From the NCBI RefSeq assembly GCF_001696615.3, contig NZ_CP032279.1, positions 2,294,001 through 2,358,000 of the forward strand: a DNA stretch of 64,000 nt, read 5' to 3'. This stretch comes from Acinetobacter sp. WCHAc010034 (lineage in GTDB: Bacteria > Pseudomonadota > Gammaproteobacteria > Pseudomonadales > Moraxellaceae). Numbering within the stretch: the first letter of the stretch is position 1; each line of letters begins with the position of its first letter. The position numbers and the translations under genes were made by a program. Shown here piece after piece: positions 9,624-19,784 of the stretch. Under the pieces are notes generated by a model, which saw nothing but the letters and a program-made list of their open reading frames with translations, did not search any database and was not told where the DNA came from.

Positions 9624-9660
9624 AAAAAAAATCCAGTCACCGAAATGACTGGATTTTTTT
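9624..9660 (-). terminator. rne: Terminator of rne
   Basis: A near-perfect hairpin has arms ATCCAGTCA (9631-9639) and TGACTGGAT (9646-9654), flanked by A8 and T7, so it can work on both strands. It follows the rne stop by 25 bases. Confidence 0.9.
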
Positions 9661-9684
9661 AATCAGCTGCAATTGAGCAAATGA

Positions 9685-12600
9685 TTACTCAGCTGCCGGG
9701 CTGGCTTTTTTCGGCGGGCGGCCGCGCGGACGGCGCGGGCGTGCAGGCTTGTCTTTGTCCGCTTTTGGCTGATCGCCTTCTTCGGATTCAGATTTTTCTG
9801 CATTATCAGCCGCTTGAACTTCAGCATCGGCTGCTTCCGCAGCGTCTTGGGCTGCAGGCGCAGGCTGCTCGGCGTCGGCAGGCAATTCCGCCTGCACCGG
9901 CTCAGCTGCTTCCGCTTGAGCTGCCGGTTCGGCTGCTTTTTCAGCAGTTGCCGGTTCAGCTGGCGTTTCCGCAATTGTAGGCTGCGCTGCCGGAGCTTCA
10001 GCTTGAACAGCTGCTTCAGCTTTTGCCGGCTCTTCTGCATGCGCCTGCTTCGCCTGTTCCAGCGCCTGCTTGGCAAGGCGGCGGCGTTCACGCGGATCAT
10101 TGGCTACACGGCTTTCCGATGCCGGCTTAGGCGGCGTCAGATCCAGCACCGGCGCCGGTTCAGCTTCTGGCGCAGATTTGGACACAGCTGCATCACGTGT
10201 TACCGGCTTCTTTTCAGCTTCAGCCGCTGCAGCCAGCGCTGCCGCGTGTGCTTCGGTGAACTTCAGTAATGCGCGGTTGAAGGTCGGAATCAGTCCAAAC
10301 TGTTCAATCAGCACAGAGCAGTCGCTGCCGTAGACATGGCGGATCAGGCTGCCGACAGTGTGCTGCGCAAGCTCAGGCACTTGAGACGGCGCAATTTTTG
10401 GCGCTTCAGGCTGGCGCGCCTGCGCTTCACGCTGCTGGCGGCGGCGCTGGCGCGGATCATTGCTGGCGCGCTTGACCTGCTGCTGGCGCGGCTTCTGCTC
10501 TTCAGGCTTCTCCTGCGCTTTTGCAGGCGCTGCTTCAGCCTGTACTTTCTCTTCTTTCACAGCTGGCGCAGCGGCTTTGGCCGGCGCAGCAGTCTGCGCT
10601 TGCGGCGCAAGGGCAATGATCTCGCTTTGCGCTTGATCAATATTCACCACCAGCGCTGTCGGCATGATTTCCTGGCGCGGCGCATTCACCGTTTCCGCTT
10701 TTGGCTGGCGCGCCGGCGCTGCGTTTTCTGCAGGCGCCTGTTTCGGAGCAGCCGGCTCATTCAGCACGCTTGGGTCGCGGTGGCGGTTCGGGCGGCTTGG
10801 GCGCGGGCTGTTGCGGTCGCGGCGCGGCACAGCAGCCTGCTGCGGTTCATTGCTCTGAACTTCCTGCTGCTGCTCATTGCTGTGCTGGCGGCGCGAGCTG
10901 CGCTTGTTTTCGCGCGCTTCCTGACGCTGTTCCTGGCGTGACACCTGAACAATTTCTTCATGCACTTGATGGGCTGCGCTTTCCTGCGGCTGCGCCTGCT
11001 CACGCGGCTCTTTATGCTTGCTGCGCGGCTTTTTATTGCTGCGCTGCGCTTTTTCCTCTTTGTCGGCTGTCAGCTTGTCCGCTTCGCGGCTTTCAGCTTT
11101 CAGCGCCACGCTGGAAGGCGTCAGGTAGGCATTGCTTGCAGGCGCGGCTGCCGGCTGCACAGGGGCTGGCGCTGCGGCCGGAGCTGAAACCACTTGGCCC
11201 ATTTGGCCGCGGCTGACTGCGCCGCCATTGACCATTTGTTCAATGGCTGCCGCTGCATTGTTTGCAGTGCGCGACTGATCAACCGTCGCTGCCTGCTTCT
11301 GCACAAACAGATTTTCCAGCCATGCGCATGGGCTTGAAGAAGCCTGTGCCGGCGCTGCCGGGGCAGGCGCCTGCTGTGCAGGCTGCTGCTGGCTTCTTGA
11401 CTTTCTTTGGCCTTTTTCCTGCGGCTGCGCCGGAGCTTGCGCGGCCTGGTCCTGCTCTAAATGCCATTCGGCAGCTTCGTAGCCCAGCTCTTTTTCGCTG
11501 GAGCGGGTCGCTTCGGTGCGTTCATAGCTGGTTGGCGCAAAGCCTTCAGGGTTATACGAAATTTCGTAATGCGGGGTTTCTAAGTGCGGGTGCGGAAGCA
11601 CAGTCACACGAACACCTGAGGTTTGTTCCAGGTAAACCAGAGTGTGACGCTTTTCATTCAATAAGAATGCTGCAATTTCAACAGGAACCTGAACTTGAAC
11701 TTCACCATGGCGCTCACGCAGGGCAATTTCTTCCACTTTGCGCATAATCGACAGTGAAAGCGAGCGCAGGTCGCGCACCATGCCGGTGCCGTGGCAGCGC
11801 GGGCAGACATAGCCGGTCGCTTCTTCAAGCGAAGGACGCAGGCGCTGGCGGCTCATTTCCATCAGGCCGAAGCGTGACAGCTGGCCGAACTGAATGCGCG
11901 CGCGGTCGCTTTGCGTCGCTTCACGCAGTTTCGCTTCAACCATGCGCTGGTTGCGGTCTTTGGTCATGTCGATGAAATCGATCACCACCAGGCCGCCGAT
12001 GTCGCGCAGGCGCAGCTGGCGCGCGATTTCTTCAGCCGCTTCAAGGTTGGTGTTGAGCGCGGTTTCTTCCACGTCATGGCCGCGGGTAGATTTCGCCGAG
12101 TTGATGTCGATTGACACCAAAGCTTCGGTCTGGTCAATCACGATAGAGCCGCCTGAAGGCAGTTTCACTTCGCGCTCATAAGCCGTCTGAATTTGGCTTT
12201 CAATGCCGAAGTGAGCAAACAAAGGCTCATTCAGCGTATAGGTTTTCAGCTTGTCGAGTTGGCGCGGCATCACGGCTTTGACGAAGTTGTAGGCTTCGTT
12301 ATAGGCCTGCTCAGAGTCAATCAGGATTTCAGCAACGTCATCGCGCAGGTAGTCGCGGATGGCGCGGGTAACTACGCCGGCTTCCTGATGCACCAGCATA
12401 GGTGACGGGCCAGAGCTTGAAGTGCTTTGGATTTGCGCCCAAAGATCCAGCAGGTGCTGCAGGTCCAGCTGCAGCTCTTCCTGCGAACGGCCGATGCCGG
12501 CTGTGCGCACAATCACGCTCATGCCGCGCGGCACGCTTAAAGACGCCAGCATTTCTTTCAATTCGTCACGGACTGAACCGGAAATTTGACGGCTGATGCC

Positions 12601-13005
12601 GCCGCCTTTCGGATTGTTCGGCATCAGCACCAGATAGCGGCCAGCTAAAGAAATGAAGGTGGAAAGGGCAGCGCCTTTATTGCCGCGCTCTTCTTTTTCC
12701 ACCTGCACCAGAAGCTCTGTGCCTTCAGTGATCAGTTCGCGGATATTTGAAGTTTGGCGCGGGTCCGCCTTGTAGTAGGAATTGGCGATTTCCCGCATCG
12801 ACAGGAAGCCTTGGCGGCCTGCGCCGTATTCTACAAACACGGCTTCCAAGGAAGGCTCTACGCGGGTAACGTGGCCTTTATAGATATTGGATTTTTTTTG
12901 CTCACGGGTACGATTCTCTAAGTCGAAATCGTAAAGACGCTGACCAGTGACGAGTGCAACGCGAATTTCTTCGGCATGAGTTGCATTAATCAACATACGT
13001 TTCAT
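9685..13005 (-). CDS. rne: Ribonuclease E
   Basis: RNase E is the endonuclease that starts mRNA decay and processes rRNA and tRNA. The first 500 residues hold the catalytic half: S1 domain ([18 protein letters not shown], about residues 43-60), catalytic aspartates in SIDIN (D300) and VIDFIDM (D343), and the zinc link CPRC (C401, C404). The remaining 600 residues are low-complexity, rich in Ala, Pro, Gln, Glu and Arg, the expected scaffold for degradosome partners, with two Arg-rich blocks ([19 protein letters not shown]). I set the start at ATG 13005 ([10 protein letters not shown]), the conserved N-terminus, with AGGTG upstream. Total length is 1106 residues. Confidence 0.95.
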   Translation of the reverse strand: MKRMLINATHAEEIRVALVTGQRLYDFDLENRTREQKKSNIYKGHVTRVEPSLEAVFVEYGAGRQGFLSMREIANSYYKADPRQTSNIRELITEGTELLVQVEKEERGNKGAALSTFISLAGRYLVLMPNNPKGGGISRQISGSVRDELKEMLASLSVPRGMSVIVRTAGIGRSQEELQLDLQHLLDLWAQIQSTSSSGPSPMLVHQEAGVVTRAIRDYLRDDVAEILIDSEQAYNEAYNFVKAVMPRQLDKLKTYTLNEPLFAHFGIESQIQTAYEREVKLPSGGSIVIDQTEALVSIDINSAKSTRGHDVEETALNTNLEAAEEIARQLRLRDIGGLVVIDFIDMTKDRNQRMVEAKLREATQSDRARIQFGQLSRFGLMEMSRQRLRPSLEEATGYVCPRCHGTGMVRDLRSLSLSIMRKVEEIALRERHGEVQVQVPVEIAAFLLNEKRHTLVYLEQTSGVRVTVLPHPHLETPHYEISYNPEGFAPTSYERTEATRSSEKELGYEAAEWHLEQDQAAQAPAQPQEKGQRKSRSQQQPAQQAPAPAAPAQASSSPCAWLENLFVQKQAATVDQSRTANNAAAAIEQMVNGGAVSRGQMGQVVSAPAAAPAPVQPAAAPASNAYLTPSSVALKAESREADKLTADKEEKAQRSNKKPRSKHKEPREQAQPQESAAHQVHEEIVQVSRQEQRQEARENKRSSRRQHSNEQQQEVQSNEPQQAAVPRRDRNSPRPSRPNRHRDPSVLNEPAAPKQAPAENAAPARQPKAETVNAPRQEIMPTALVVNIDQAQSEIIALAPQAQTAAPAKAAAPAVKEEKVQAEAAPAKAQEKPEEQKPRQQQVKRASNDPRQRRRQQREAQARQPEAPKIAPSQVPELAQHTVGSLIRHVYGSDCSVLIEQFGLIPTFNRALLKFTEAHAAALAAAAEAEKKPVTRDAAVSKSAPEAEPAPVLDLTPPKPASESRVANDPRERRRLAKQALEQAKQAHAEEPAKAEAAVQAEAPAAQPTIAETPAEPATAEKAAEPAAQAEAAEPVQAELPADAEQPAPAAQDAAEAADAEVQAADNAEKSESEEGDQPKADKDKPARPRRPRGRPPKKASPAAE

Positions 13006-13766
13006 GGGTGTAACACCTAATAGTGATACACAGCAAAACATCGCTATACACGCAGCGAACATCACGCATCACGGATCAATTGCTCAGACTTCAAAGAACC
13101 GACTGCGGTCTGAGCTGTTCTTACCGGCCTTTTTTTGTGGGCTCCGGTTTATGATTCACGTATTGATGATGGCAATACGGCTTCAATCTTATAAACGATT
13201 AAAGTCACCTGTCCGATTCACTGGCGGACGAGCGGTGCATTGGATGTGAGTAACTTTCACTGTCACATTGCTCAAAGATCATCCCTTCATAGCTGAGAGA
13301 GCGTCTTGATACGGAATTATCGTCGTATCTTTACAATTTGTGCAGATCCAATGCATCAAGCGCTGTAGCCTGAATGCGGCATCAGGGAGCGACTAATCTG
13401 ATGTGTATCAGTTTACGTTTAAAAACCAACAAAGTTGGCAGCATATTTTTTTGCGGCAGGCTGCTTTATGCATCTTAAGATGCAATTAAACGCAACAGCC
13501 TGCAGTTTTGCCGATATAATAAGCCTTCGGCGTCGGCATAATTCTTTAGGGACCTTCCCGCTTAATGTGAGTGTTTAATTGAATAATCAAGTTCAGAGCA
13601 ATCTGAAATGAACCAACTTTTACTCACTTACGATGGTTTCCGTGCGCTGACTATATCAAACCTTGCATCATCTGCCTATGGGCTAAGCTTATGTTTCTTG
13701 TGTAAAGCATAGCCTAAATGATCAGTTTTTAATCAATTTCGGTATTTTTTGGGTCACAGTAACTGT
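13006..13766. promoter_or_regulatory. Divergent rne-rluC intergenic region with long leader
   Basis: This 761-base gap lies between the divergent rne and rluC genes and has no convincing coding frame. In E. coli the rne mRNA has a leader of about 360 bases through which RNase E limits its own synthesis, and rne and rluC are also divergent there. The size and position here fit the same arrangement. A plus-strand TATAAT at about 13516 could be part of the rluC promoter. I could not assign an rne promoter with confidence. Confidence 0.5.
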
Positions 13767-14705
13767 ATGAATTCTACACAGCAATGGCAAAACGTCACTT
13801 GGTTTGAAGCGGATGAGCATCAGGCCGGTCAGCGCATTGATAATTTCCTGTTTAGCCGCCTGAAAGGCGTGCCGAAAAGCCGGATTTACCGCCTGATCCG
13901 CGAAGGCCAGGTGCGGGTGAATAAAAAGCGCATTAAAGCGGAGACCAAGCTGGCAATTGGTGATCAAATCCGTGTTGCGCCAATACGTTACGAGCAAAAA
14001 GATGAAACAGCAGCGCCGGTTTCCGACAAAGTGGCGCAGAGCCTGCTCAGCCGGGTGATTTATGAAGATGAAGGCCTGATGGTGGTGAATAAGCCGTCCG
14101 GCATTGCGGTGCATGGCGGCAGCGGCGTGGCTTACGGCCTGATTGAAGGCCTGCGGGCAGCGACGGGCAAGAAATATTTAGAACTGATTCACCGCATTGA
14201 CCGCGACACTTCTGGCTTGGTGATGATCAGCAAAAAGCGCAGTACTTTGAAAAACCTGCAGGACCTGCTGCGCGAGCATAAGATTCAGAAAACCTATGCA
14301 GCCATTGTCAAGGGGCAGGTGAGCCTGGATCAGCAGCTGATTGATCAGCCGCTGCTGCGCTATGAACTGGCCAATGGCGAGCGCCGCGTGCGGGTGTCAA
14401 AAGAAGGCAAGGAGTCGAAGACTCAGTGGAAAGTGGCGGAGCGCTTCATGCATGCCACTTTGGTCTATGCATCGCCACTGTCCGGGCGCACGCATCAGAT
14501 CCGCGTGCATGGCTTAAGCATTGGCCATCCGCTGGTCGGCGATGACAAATACGGCCATGAAACTGAATACAAGGGGCCAAAGCCGCGCCGCCTGTGCCTG
14601 CATGCAATGCGCCTTGAAATTCCGGGCTATGCGCCGATTGAAGCGCCTTTGCCTGAGGATATGCAGAGCCTTGTTGCGCAGCTGAGAGCGCAGAAGAAGG
14701 ATTGA
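13767..14705 (+). CDS. rluC: 23S rRNA pseudouridine synthase RluC
   Basis: RluC converts uridines 955, 2504 and 2580 (E. coli numbering) of 23S rRNA to pseudouridine. The N-terminal S4 domain is visible (QRIDNFLFSRLKGVPKSRIYRLIREGQVRVN, about residues 20-50) and the catalytic motif HRIDRDTSGLVMISKK holds the active Asp. GRTHQIRVH is also present. The 312-residue length is normal. I chose ATG 13767 (MNSTQQ) over an upstream TTG because it begins at the conserved position, although no strong ribosome site is visible. Its divergence from rne is a widely conserved arrangement. Confidence 0.95.
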   Translation: MNSTQQWQNVTWFEADEHQAGQRIDNFLFSRLKGVPKSRIYRLIREGQVRVNKKRIKAETKLAIGDQIRVAPIRYEQKDETAAPVSDKVAQSLLSRVIYEDEGLMVVNKPSGIAVHGGSGVAYGLIEGLRAATGKKYLELIHRIDRDTSGLVMISKKRSTLKNLQDLLREHKIQKTYAAIVKGQVSLDQQLIDQPLLRYELANGERRVRVSKEGKESKTQWKVAERFMHATLVYASPLSGRTHQIRVHGLSIGHPLVGDDKYGHETEYKGPKPRRLCLHAMRLEIPGYAPIEAPLPEDMQSLVAQLRAQKKD

Positions 14706-15119
14706 TTTTTAGCTCAATCCAACTTAGCTTTTGAAATATTCAGTTGAGCCGCATCCCTAGGGTGCTGCTTGAAAGGCGGCATGATGCCCCCTGCTTAGCC
14801 TTGCACTGCGCTTTAAAGCGGCGCTTAAGGCTCTTTCAGGGCTTATCATCAAAGGAACAAAGGATTTTTGCTGCTTTTTATCCTTGAAAAGTAAACTAAG
14901 CAGATGCAAATCATTTCATTGATTGATGTTAAATAGACTGTGCTTTTGATCACCTCTCCCTAACCCTCTCCTGAGGGGAGCGGGAATGCCGCCTTTTTGA
15001 AGATACGGTGGTATTGAATGTATCAAGGTTCTCTTTCATTTTGACTGAGACTTAACTTGAACATGGTTCAGGGGGAGGATGATTAAATTTAATCAGAATT
15101 AAATATTGGAAATCCATGC
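14706..15119. other. Intergenic region with REP-like palindrome
   Basis: No gene is visible in these 414 bases. Around 14952-14984 there is a stretch of CCCTAACCCTCTCC type followed by TGA and GGGGAG, in which CTCTCC pairs with GGGGAG. Such CCCTCTCC...GGGGAG palindromes are common dispersed intergenic repeats in Acinetobacter and pseudomonads. The rest looks unstructured. Confidence 0.4.
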
Positions 15120-15788
15120 ATGAACAAACCTGTAGAACTGATTATCTTTGATTGGGATGGAACTTTATTTGATTCAGTGGGACAGATTGTGGCGAGTTTG
15201 CAGTTTGCTGCGCAGCAATTTGTTCAGCCGCTTACTTATGATGATGCCAAAAGCATTATCGGTTTAGGCTTGCCTGAAGTTGCACAGCGCCTATTCCCTC
15301 AAGTGCCTGAGCTGCATGCCGAAATTTTGCAATGCTATGCGGAACATTATGTTGCGAACTCAAAAGGTGATGTCTGGTTTGACGGTGTGGCCGATATGTT
15401 GAATGGCCTGCGTGAAGCAGGTTTGCAGTTGGCGGTGGCGACAGGAAAAAGCCGTAAAGGCCTGGACCGGGTGCTGGCGCAGACTCAGAGCCAAGCGCTA
15501 TTTGCGGCAACCCGTGCTGCCAGTGAAACCAAGTCCAAACCGCACCCTTTGATGCTGGAAGAAATCTTAACTGAAACGGGCGTGTCCGCTGAACGCGCGA
15601 TTATGGTGGGTGATACCAGTTATGACTTGGAAATGGCGCAGAATATTGCCATGCCGAGAATTGGCGTGAGCTATGGCGTGCATACACCTGAAACGTTAAG
15701 GCAGTATCAGCCTTTGACGATTGCAGATGATGTGCCAAGCCTGCAGCGGCATTTACTTCAATATGCCGATCTTAAACAAGTGATTTAA
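15120..15788 (+). CDS. HAD-superfamily phosphatase, phosphoglycolate-phosphatase-like
   Basis: This 222-residue protein has HAD motif I DWDGTLFDS near residue 10, a cap domain, motif II VATGKS, and motif IV GDTSYDLEMA. It belongs to the HAD-IA group that includes Gph, and copies beside rluC are common in gammaproteobacteria. The likely reaction is phosphate-ester hydrolysis of a small metabolite; phosphoglycolate is a guess. The TTGGA site fits the second of two closely spaced ATG triplets. It follows rluC on the same strand, but with 414 bases between them it probably has its own promoter. Confidence 0.85.
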   Translation: MNKPVELIIFDWDGTLFDSVGQIVASLQFAAQQFVQPLTYDDAKSIIGLGLPEVAQRLFPQVPELHAEILQCYAEHYVANSKGDVWFDGVADMLNGLREAGLQLAVATGKSRKGLDRVLAQTQSQALFAATRAASETKSKPHPLMLEEILTETGVSAERAIMVGDTSYDLEMAQNIAMPRIGVSYGVHTPETLRQYQPLTIADDVPSLQRHLLQYADLKQVI

Positions 15789-16205
15789 TCTGTCTTAATT
15801 ATATTTTGAAATGAGCAGGATTGCCGAACAGTGAGGCGATCCTGTTCGAGTTTGCTATTTTTCTCATCATTTGGTCTTAAACGGCCGCCATCGTTGAATT
15901 GAATAAAAAAGATAACGCATCTGTTTACTTGGAAATCACATCGCGCTTGGGCTAAGTCCTTCTTTCTATGTAGCCTATTGGCTCAGAACTAATAGGTTCT
16001 AGCTATTGTCATAAATAAAATAAGTATTGGCATAAAAGCCGCAATTTTCCGATTCTAAACTGCCTATTCCGCTACCGCTTTTCTGGAGAGGAGCCGCCGC
16101 CCGTAACGGCCCGATGGAATCAATCCCCATATTATTTCCGTCGCGCATTCCCAATGTTCCAGAGCGCGCTATGCGTCAAATTTTTGCAGTTTTAAGGAAA
16201 CCTAG
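15789..16205. other. Intergenic region upstream of mhpD
   Basis: These 417 bases carry no recognisable gene. They contain spaced direct and inverted repeats at 15974-16036 (listed separately) and a ribosome site AAGGAA directly before mhpD. This is the likely control region of the mhpDFE operon. Confidence 0.5.
15974..16036. promoter_or_regulatory. Repeat cluster, possible operator of mhpDFE
   Basis: Two near-identical 12-mers, TATTGTCATAAA (16004-16015) and TATTGGCATAAA (16025-16036), start 21 bases apart, that is two helical turns. A third TATTGGC begins at 15976 within an inverted repeat CCTATT-N11-AATAGG (15974-15996). Such spacing on one face of the helix is typical of operator arrays, but no binding protein can be named. 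Confidence 0.35.
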
Positions 16206-17003
16206 ATGTCGAATTCTGCTGTTGTTGAATCCGTTGCGCAGGCTTTACGTAACGCTGAGCTTACACAGACTGCGATTGCACCCATTCGCCCACAATTGGG
16301 CGCGGAACAAGCAGACGTCGATATTGCGTATGCGGTTCAGGAAGTGAATACCCAACGTGCCTTGAAAGAAGGGCGCCGCTTGGTGGGACGCAAAATTGGC
16401 CTCACCTCTAAAGTGGTACAAGCGCAACTGGGGGTCAATCAACCTGACTTCGGTATGCTGTTTGCCGATATGGCTTATGGTGATGGTGAAGCCATCCCCG
16501 CAGGATTATTGATTCAGCCAAAAGTCGAAGCTGAAATTGCGTTGGTGATTAACAAAGATTTAACCCAAGAAAAACATAGCTATGCGGACATTATTAGCGC
16601 TACAGCCTATGCCTTACCCGCGATTGAAGTAGTGGATAGCCGTATTGAAAACTGGAAAATTTCACTGATTGATACCGTGGCAGACAATGCATCTTCTGCG
16701 GCATTTGTTTTGGGTTCACGCCCCGTGAAATTGGATCAGCTTGACTTAGTCAACTGCAAAATGACCATGACCCGCGGCGATGAAGTGGTTTCGCAAGGCA
16801 TTGGTAAAGCCTGTTTAGCCAATCCTTTAAATGCTGCGGTTTGGCTTGCCGATGAGATGGTACGCCGTGGTCGTCCATTGCTTGCGGGAGACATCATTTT
16901 AACTGGTGCTTTAGGCCCAATGGTGATTGCACAACCGGGTGATGAATTTAAAGTTGAAATTGAAGGCTTTGGTTCAGTGGTCGCTGCGTTTGCTGCGGAA
17001 TAA
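16206..17003 (+). CDS. mhpD: 2-keto-4-pentenoate hydratase
   Basis: MhpD adds water to 2-hydroxypenta-2,4-dienoate to give 4-hydroxy-2-oxovalerate, the first lower-pathway step after ring cleavage and hydrolysis. The 265-residue protein shows family features: RRLVGRKIGLTSKVVQ, GMLFADM, QPKVEAEIALV with metal-binding acidic residues, and ALPAIEVVDSRI. The ATG has AAGGAA 7 bases upstream. It heads mhpD-mhpF-mhpE, with 25 and 10 bases between genes. Codon usage is more AT-rich than in the flanking housekeeping genes, suggesting a different history. An equivalent dmpE/bphH-type assignment is functionally the same. Confidence 0.93.
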   Translation: MSNSAVVESVAQALRNAELTQTAIAPIRPQLGAEQADVDIAYAVQEVNTQRALKEGRRLVGRKIGLTSKVVQAQLGVNQPDFGMLFADMAYGDGEAIPAGLLIQPKVEAEIALVINKDLTQEKHSYADIISATAYALPAIEVVDSRIENWKISLIDTVADNASSAAFVLGSRPVKLDQLDLVNCKMTMTRGDEVVSQGIGKACLANPLNAAVWLADEMVRRGRPLLAGDIILTGALGPMVIAQPGDEFKVEIEGFGSVVAAFAAE

Positions 17004-17028
17004 ATTGAAATTTTGAGAGAGTAGAGGC

Positions 17029-17925
17029 ATGAAAAAGATTAAATGTGCATTAATCGGTCCGGGAAATATCGGAACAGATTTATTGTATAAGTTGCAGCGC
17101 AGCGAATTCCTTGAGCCGGTATGGATGGTCGGCATTGACCCAAGTTCAGAAGGTCTGACCCGTGCAGCGAGTATGGGCTTAAAAACCACAGCAGAAGGTG
17201 TGGATGGACTATTGCCACATGTGCTTGCGGATGAGATTCAAATTGCCTTTGATGCGACCTCGGCTTATGTGCATGCGGAAAATAGCCGTAAGTTGAACGA
17301 ATTAGGTGTGCAGATGATTGACCTGACACCTGCTGCGATTGGTCCATTCTGTGTGCCGCCTGTCAACCTTCAAGAACTCTTGGATGCAGATGAGTTGCCG
17401 AATGTGAATATGGTGACCTGCGGCGGTCAAGCCACCATTCCAATGGTCGCTGCGATTTCCCGCGTACAAGCGGTGAGTTATGGGGAAATTATTGCGACCG
17501 TTTCGACCAAGTCGGTTGGCCCAGGTACACGTAAAAACATTGATGAATTTACCCGTACCACGGCTGGCGCGATTGAGAAAGTCGGCGGTGCAAAACAAGG
17601 TAAAGCCATCATCATTATTAACCCAGCCGAGCCACCACTCATGATGCGCGATACGGTGCATTGTTTAGTTGAAAGTGAACCCGATCAAGCGGCAATTACT
17701 GCATCGGTTCAGGCCATGATTGCTGAAGTTCAGAAATATGTACCCGGTTATAAACTGGTGAATGGTCCAGTATTTGATGGCAACCGCGTCTCGATATTCC
17801 TTGAAGTAGAAGGCTTGGGTGATTTCTTGCCGAAGTACGCAGGGAATTTGGACATTATGACTGCAGCAGCTGCACGCACTGCGGAAATGTTTGCGGAACG
17901 TTTATTGGCTGCGGCGGAAGTATAA
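17029..17925 (+). CDS. mhpF: Acetaldehyde dehydrogenase (acylating)
   Basis: MhpF oxidises acetaldehyde with NAD and CoA to acetyl-CoA and forms a complex with the aldolase MhpE, through which acetaldehyde is channelled. The N-terminal Rossmann motif [13 protein letters not shown] (about residues 10-22) and the catalytic cysteine in [13 protein letters not shown] (about residue 130) are present. The 298-residue length is slightly shorter than E. coli MhpF (316) and resembles BphJ/DmpF. AGAG precedes the ATG. It lies between mhpD and mhpE with short gaps, so the three form one operon. Confidence 0.95.
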   Translation: MKKIKCALIGPGNIGTDLLYKLQRSEFLEPVWMVGIDPSSEGLTRAASMGLKTTAEGVDGLLPHVLADEIQIAFDATSAYVHAENSRKLNELGVQMIDLTPAAIGPFCVPPVNLQELLDADELPNVNMVTCGGQATIPMVAAISRVQAVSYGEIIATVSTKSVGPGTRKNIDEFTRTTAGAIEKVGGAKQGKAIIIINPAEPPLMMRDTVHCLVESEPDQAAITASVQAMIAEVQKYVPGYKLVNGPVFDGNRVSIFLEVEGLGDFLPKYAGNLDIMTAAAARTAEMFAERLLAAAEV

Positions 17926-17935
17926 GGAGCAACCT

Positions 17936-18955
17936 ATGTCTAAGATTATTGTGCATGATATGACTTTACGTGATGGAATGCATCCGCAGCGCCATCAAAC
18001 CACTGTTGAGCAAATGATTGCAATTTCAACCGCTTTGGACGACGCAGGTGTGCCGCTGATTGAAGTGACGCATGGTGATGGTTTAGGCGGTTCATCCGTG
18101 AACTACGGTTTCGCTGCGGCAACGGATGAAGAGTATTTGTCTGCGGTTGTGCCACGGATGAAGAATGCGAAAGTTTCGGCATTGCTGTTACCAGGAATTG
18201 GTACGGTTGACCATTTAAAAATGGCCCATGAAATTGGTGTTTCAACCATTCGTGTGGCAACGCACTGTACCGAAGCGGATTGCTCGGAACAGCATATTAC
18301 TGCGGCACGTCAGCTAGGGATGGATACCGTTGGTTTCTTGATGTTGGCACACATGGCATCGCCTGCTCAATTGCTTGAAGAAGCGAAAAAGATGGTGTCT
18401 TATGGCGCGAACTGTATTTATGTGACTGATTCAGCAGGTTATATGCTGCCGCAAGATGTCACAGACCGTGTCGGTTTACTGCGTCAAGAACTGGACAGCA
18501 GTATTGAGCTAGGTTTCCATGGGCATCATAACTTGGGTATGGGCGTAGCAAATACGGTAGCCGCGGTTGATGCAGGTGCAATTCGTGTCGACTTGGCGTC
18601 TGCGGGTTTAGGTGCAGGTGCAGGCAATACACCATTGGAATTGTTCATTGCGGTGGCAAACCGTATGGGCCTAGAAACAGGCGTGGATCTGTTTAAAGTA
18701 CAGGACGTGGCAGAAGATTTGGTGATTCCAATGATGCTGAATCCGATTCGTGCGGACCGTGATGCTGCAACTTTAGGTTATGCAGGTGTCTATTCATCGT
18801 TCCTATTGTTCGCAAAACGTGCAGAAGCCAAATATGGTGTCTCTGCGCGTGAAATATTGTTGGAATTGGGTCGTCGTGGGACGGTCGGTGGTCAGGAAGA
18901 TATGATTGAAGATTTGGCTTTGACCATGTCGAAAGCGAAGGCTGCTTTGGTTTAA
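17936..18955 (+). CDS. mhpE: 4-hydroxy-2-oxovalerate aldolase
   Basis: MhpE cleaves 4-hydroxy-2-oxovalerate to pyruvate and acetaldehyde, which passes to MhpF. The N-terminal [14 protein letters not shown] (DRE-TIM metallolyase motif with catalytic Arg and metal-binding Asp) and the metal-binding [12 protein letters not shown] are present. I took ATG 17936 because AAGGAG lies just upstream and [14 protein letters not shown] matches family N-termini; 339 residues is standard. The gene follows mhpF by 10 bases and is closed by a strong terminator. Confidence 0.96.
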   Translation: MSKIIVHDMTLRDGMHPQRHQTTVEQMIAISTALDDAGVPLIEVTHGDGLGGSSVNYGFAAATDEEYLSAVVPRMKNAKVSALLLPGIGTVDHLKMAHEIGVSTIRVATHCTEADCSEQHITAARQLGMDTVGFLMLAHMASPAQLLEEAKKMVSYGANCIYVTDSAGYMLPQDVTDRVGLLRQELDSSIELGFHGHHNLGMGVANTVAAVDAGAIRVDLASAGLGAGAGNTPLELFIAVANRMGLETGVDLFKVQDVAEDLVIPMMLNPIRADRDAATLGYAGVYSSFLLFAKRAEAKYGVSAREILLELGRRGTVGGQEDMIEDLALTMSKAKAALV

Positions 18956-18997
18956 TTTATTAATTAAAGCTAAGAATCGAAAGCATCTAATGTCAAT

Positions 18998-19040
18998 AAG
19001 TTAAGGAGTTTCTCGTAAACTCCTTAACTTTTTTGTTTTT
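18998..19040 (+). terminator. Terminator of mhpDFE
   Basis: A perfect 14-bp stem (18998-19011 with 19017-19030) has a 5-base loop CTCGT and is followed by two T-runs. It is the strongest hairpin in the area. Confidence 0.92.
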
Positions 19041-19113
19041 CATAGTTTTGTTTAGTATCTCAAGAATTATATGCTCGGAGCTCGTATGTTACTTTGGATA
19101 AGCCCAAATGAGA

Positions 19114-19135
19114 AACTCAAAATATATTTTGAGTT
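19114..19135. repeat. Perfect 22-base palindrome
   Basis: The half-site AACTCAAAATA is followed directly by its reverse complement TATTTTGAGTT. It could be a regulator site or part of the neighbouring repeat element. No T-run follows it. Confidence 0.7.
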
Positions 19136-19167
19136 CGCAAGAAAGGCATCTTGCGGCGCAGTGCGCC

Positions 19168-19259
19168 TCATCGCAAAACTCGTCATATAGTTGTTATTAA
19201 AGAATTAATCGCAGAAACCTTACTTGTAAAATGCAGTCTGCCTCAAACAATTGCGAATG
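19168..19259 (-). repeat. Intergenic repeat element, copy A
   Basis: Read on the minus strand, this copy starts with 22 bases (19238-19259) identical to 27872-27893. Further along it shares TTTCTGCGA and CGAGTTTTGCGA with copy B (27872-28050). The modules are similar but the spacing between them has diverged. Confidence 0.7.
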
Positions 19260-19784
19260 CCATTTTCGCGTATCAAATAAAAATGAGAATTCAAAAGGAA
19301 AGCCAATTTTATTCTTAACGGACTAACAATATACTGAGTGATAGTTATTAAATAATCGATTTGGGGGAATACTTTTCTTCCTAGATCTAATGCACACCCA
19401 TCCAGTTTTAAAGCTATTCAACTTCATCATGCACATATAGAAAATATCTGTGATATGAGCGCTTTTTCTTATAACGCTGCGCCGAAATGAAAAAACTGAA
19501 TCGAAAAACTTAAACAAAAAAACGCTTAATTATGGCAGTTATTCGGCAAGGGAATTAGCCTGATGCTGGAAAGGCTAGATAGATTCAACATTTCATTACT
19601 GCTTGCGAAATTGAGCTAAAAGAGAGTTATTGTAATTTTATCTAAATGAAAAAAGAGCAGTGCGTGCCTTAGCTTTTATATTGCGCTGAGGTGCATTTTC
19701 TTAAGACTGTGGTCGGATTTTTTCTGCTCGATGAGTTCCGCATGATGGCGTTTATTGCTTAATGTGATCATTGGAATATACCTC

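Larger units (their letters stand above)
18956..19784. other. 829-base non-coding gap between mhpE and the porin gene
   Basis: I see no convincing gene here. It contains the mhpDFE terminator, a perfect 22-base palindrome at 19114-19135, and repeat copy A (about 19168-19259) whose end is an exact inverted match to 27872-27893. The remainder is AT-rich; the last 100 bases presumably hold the porin promoter. Confidence 0.6.

Noticed and set aside
10070..11216. Open frames on the plus strand opposite rne
   Set aside because: They arise from the GC-rich, low-complexity C-terminal half of RNase E and have no ribosome sites or family features.
19323..19517. A 64-codon minus-strand frame in the mhpE-porin gap
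   Set aside because: It lies in AT-rich non-coding DNA, has no ribosome site and no recognisable motif.
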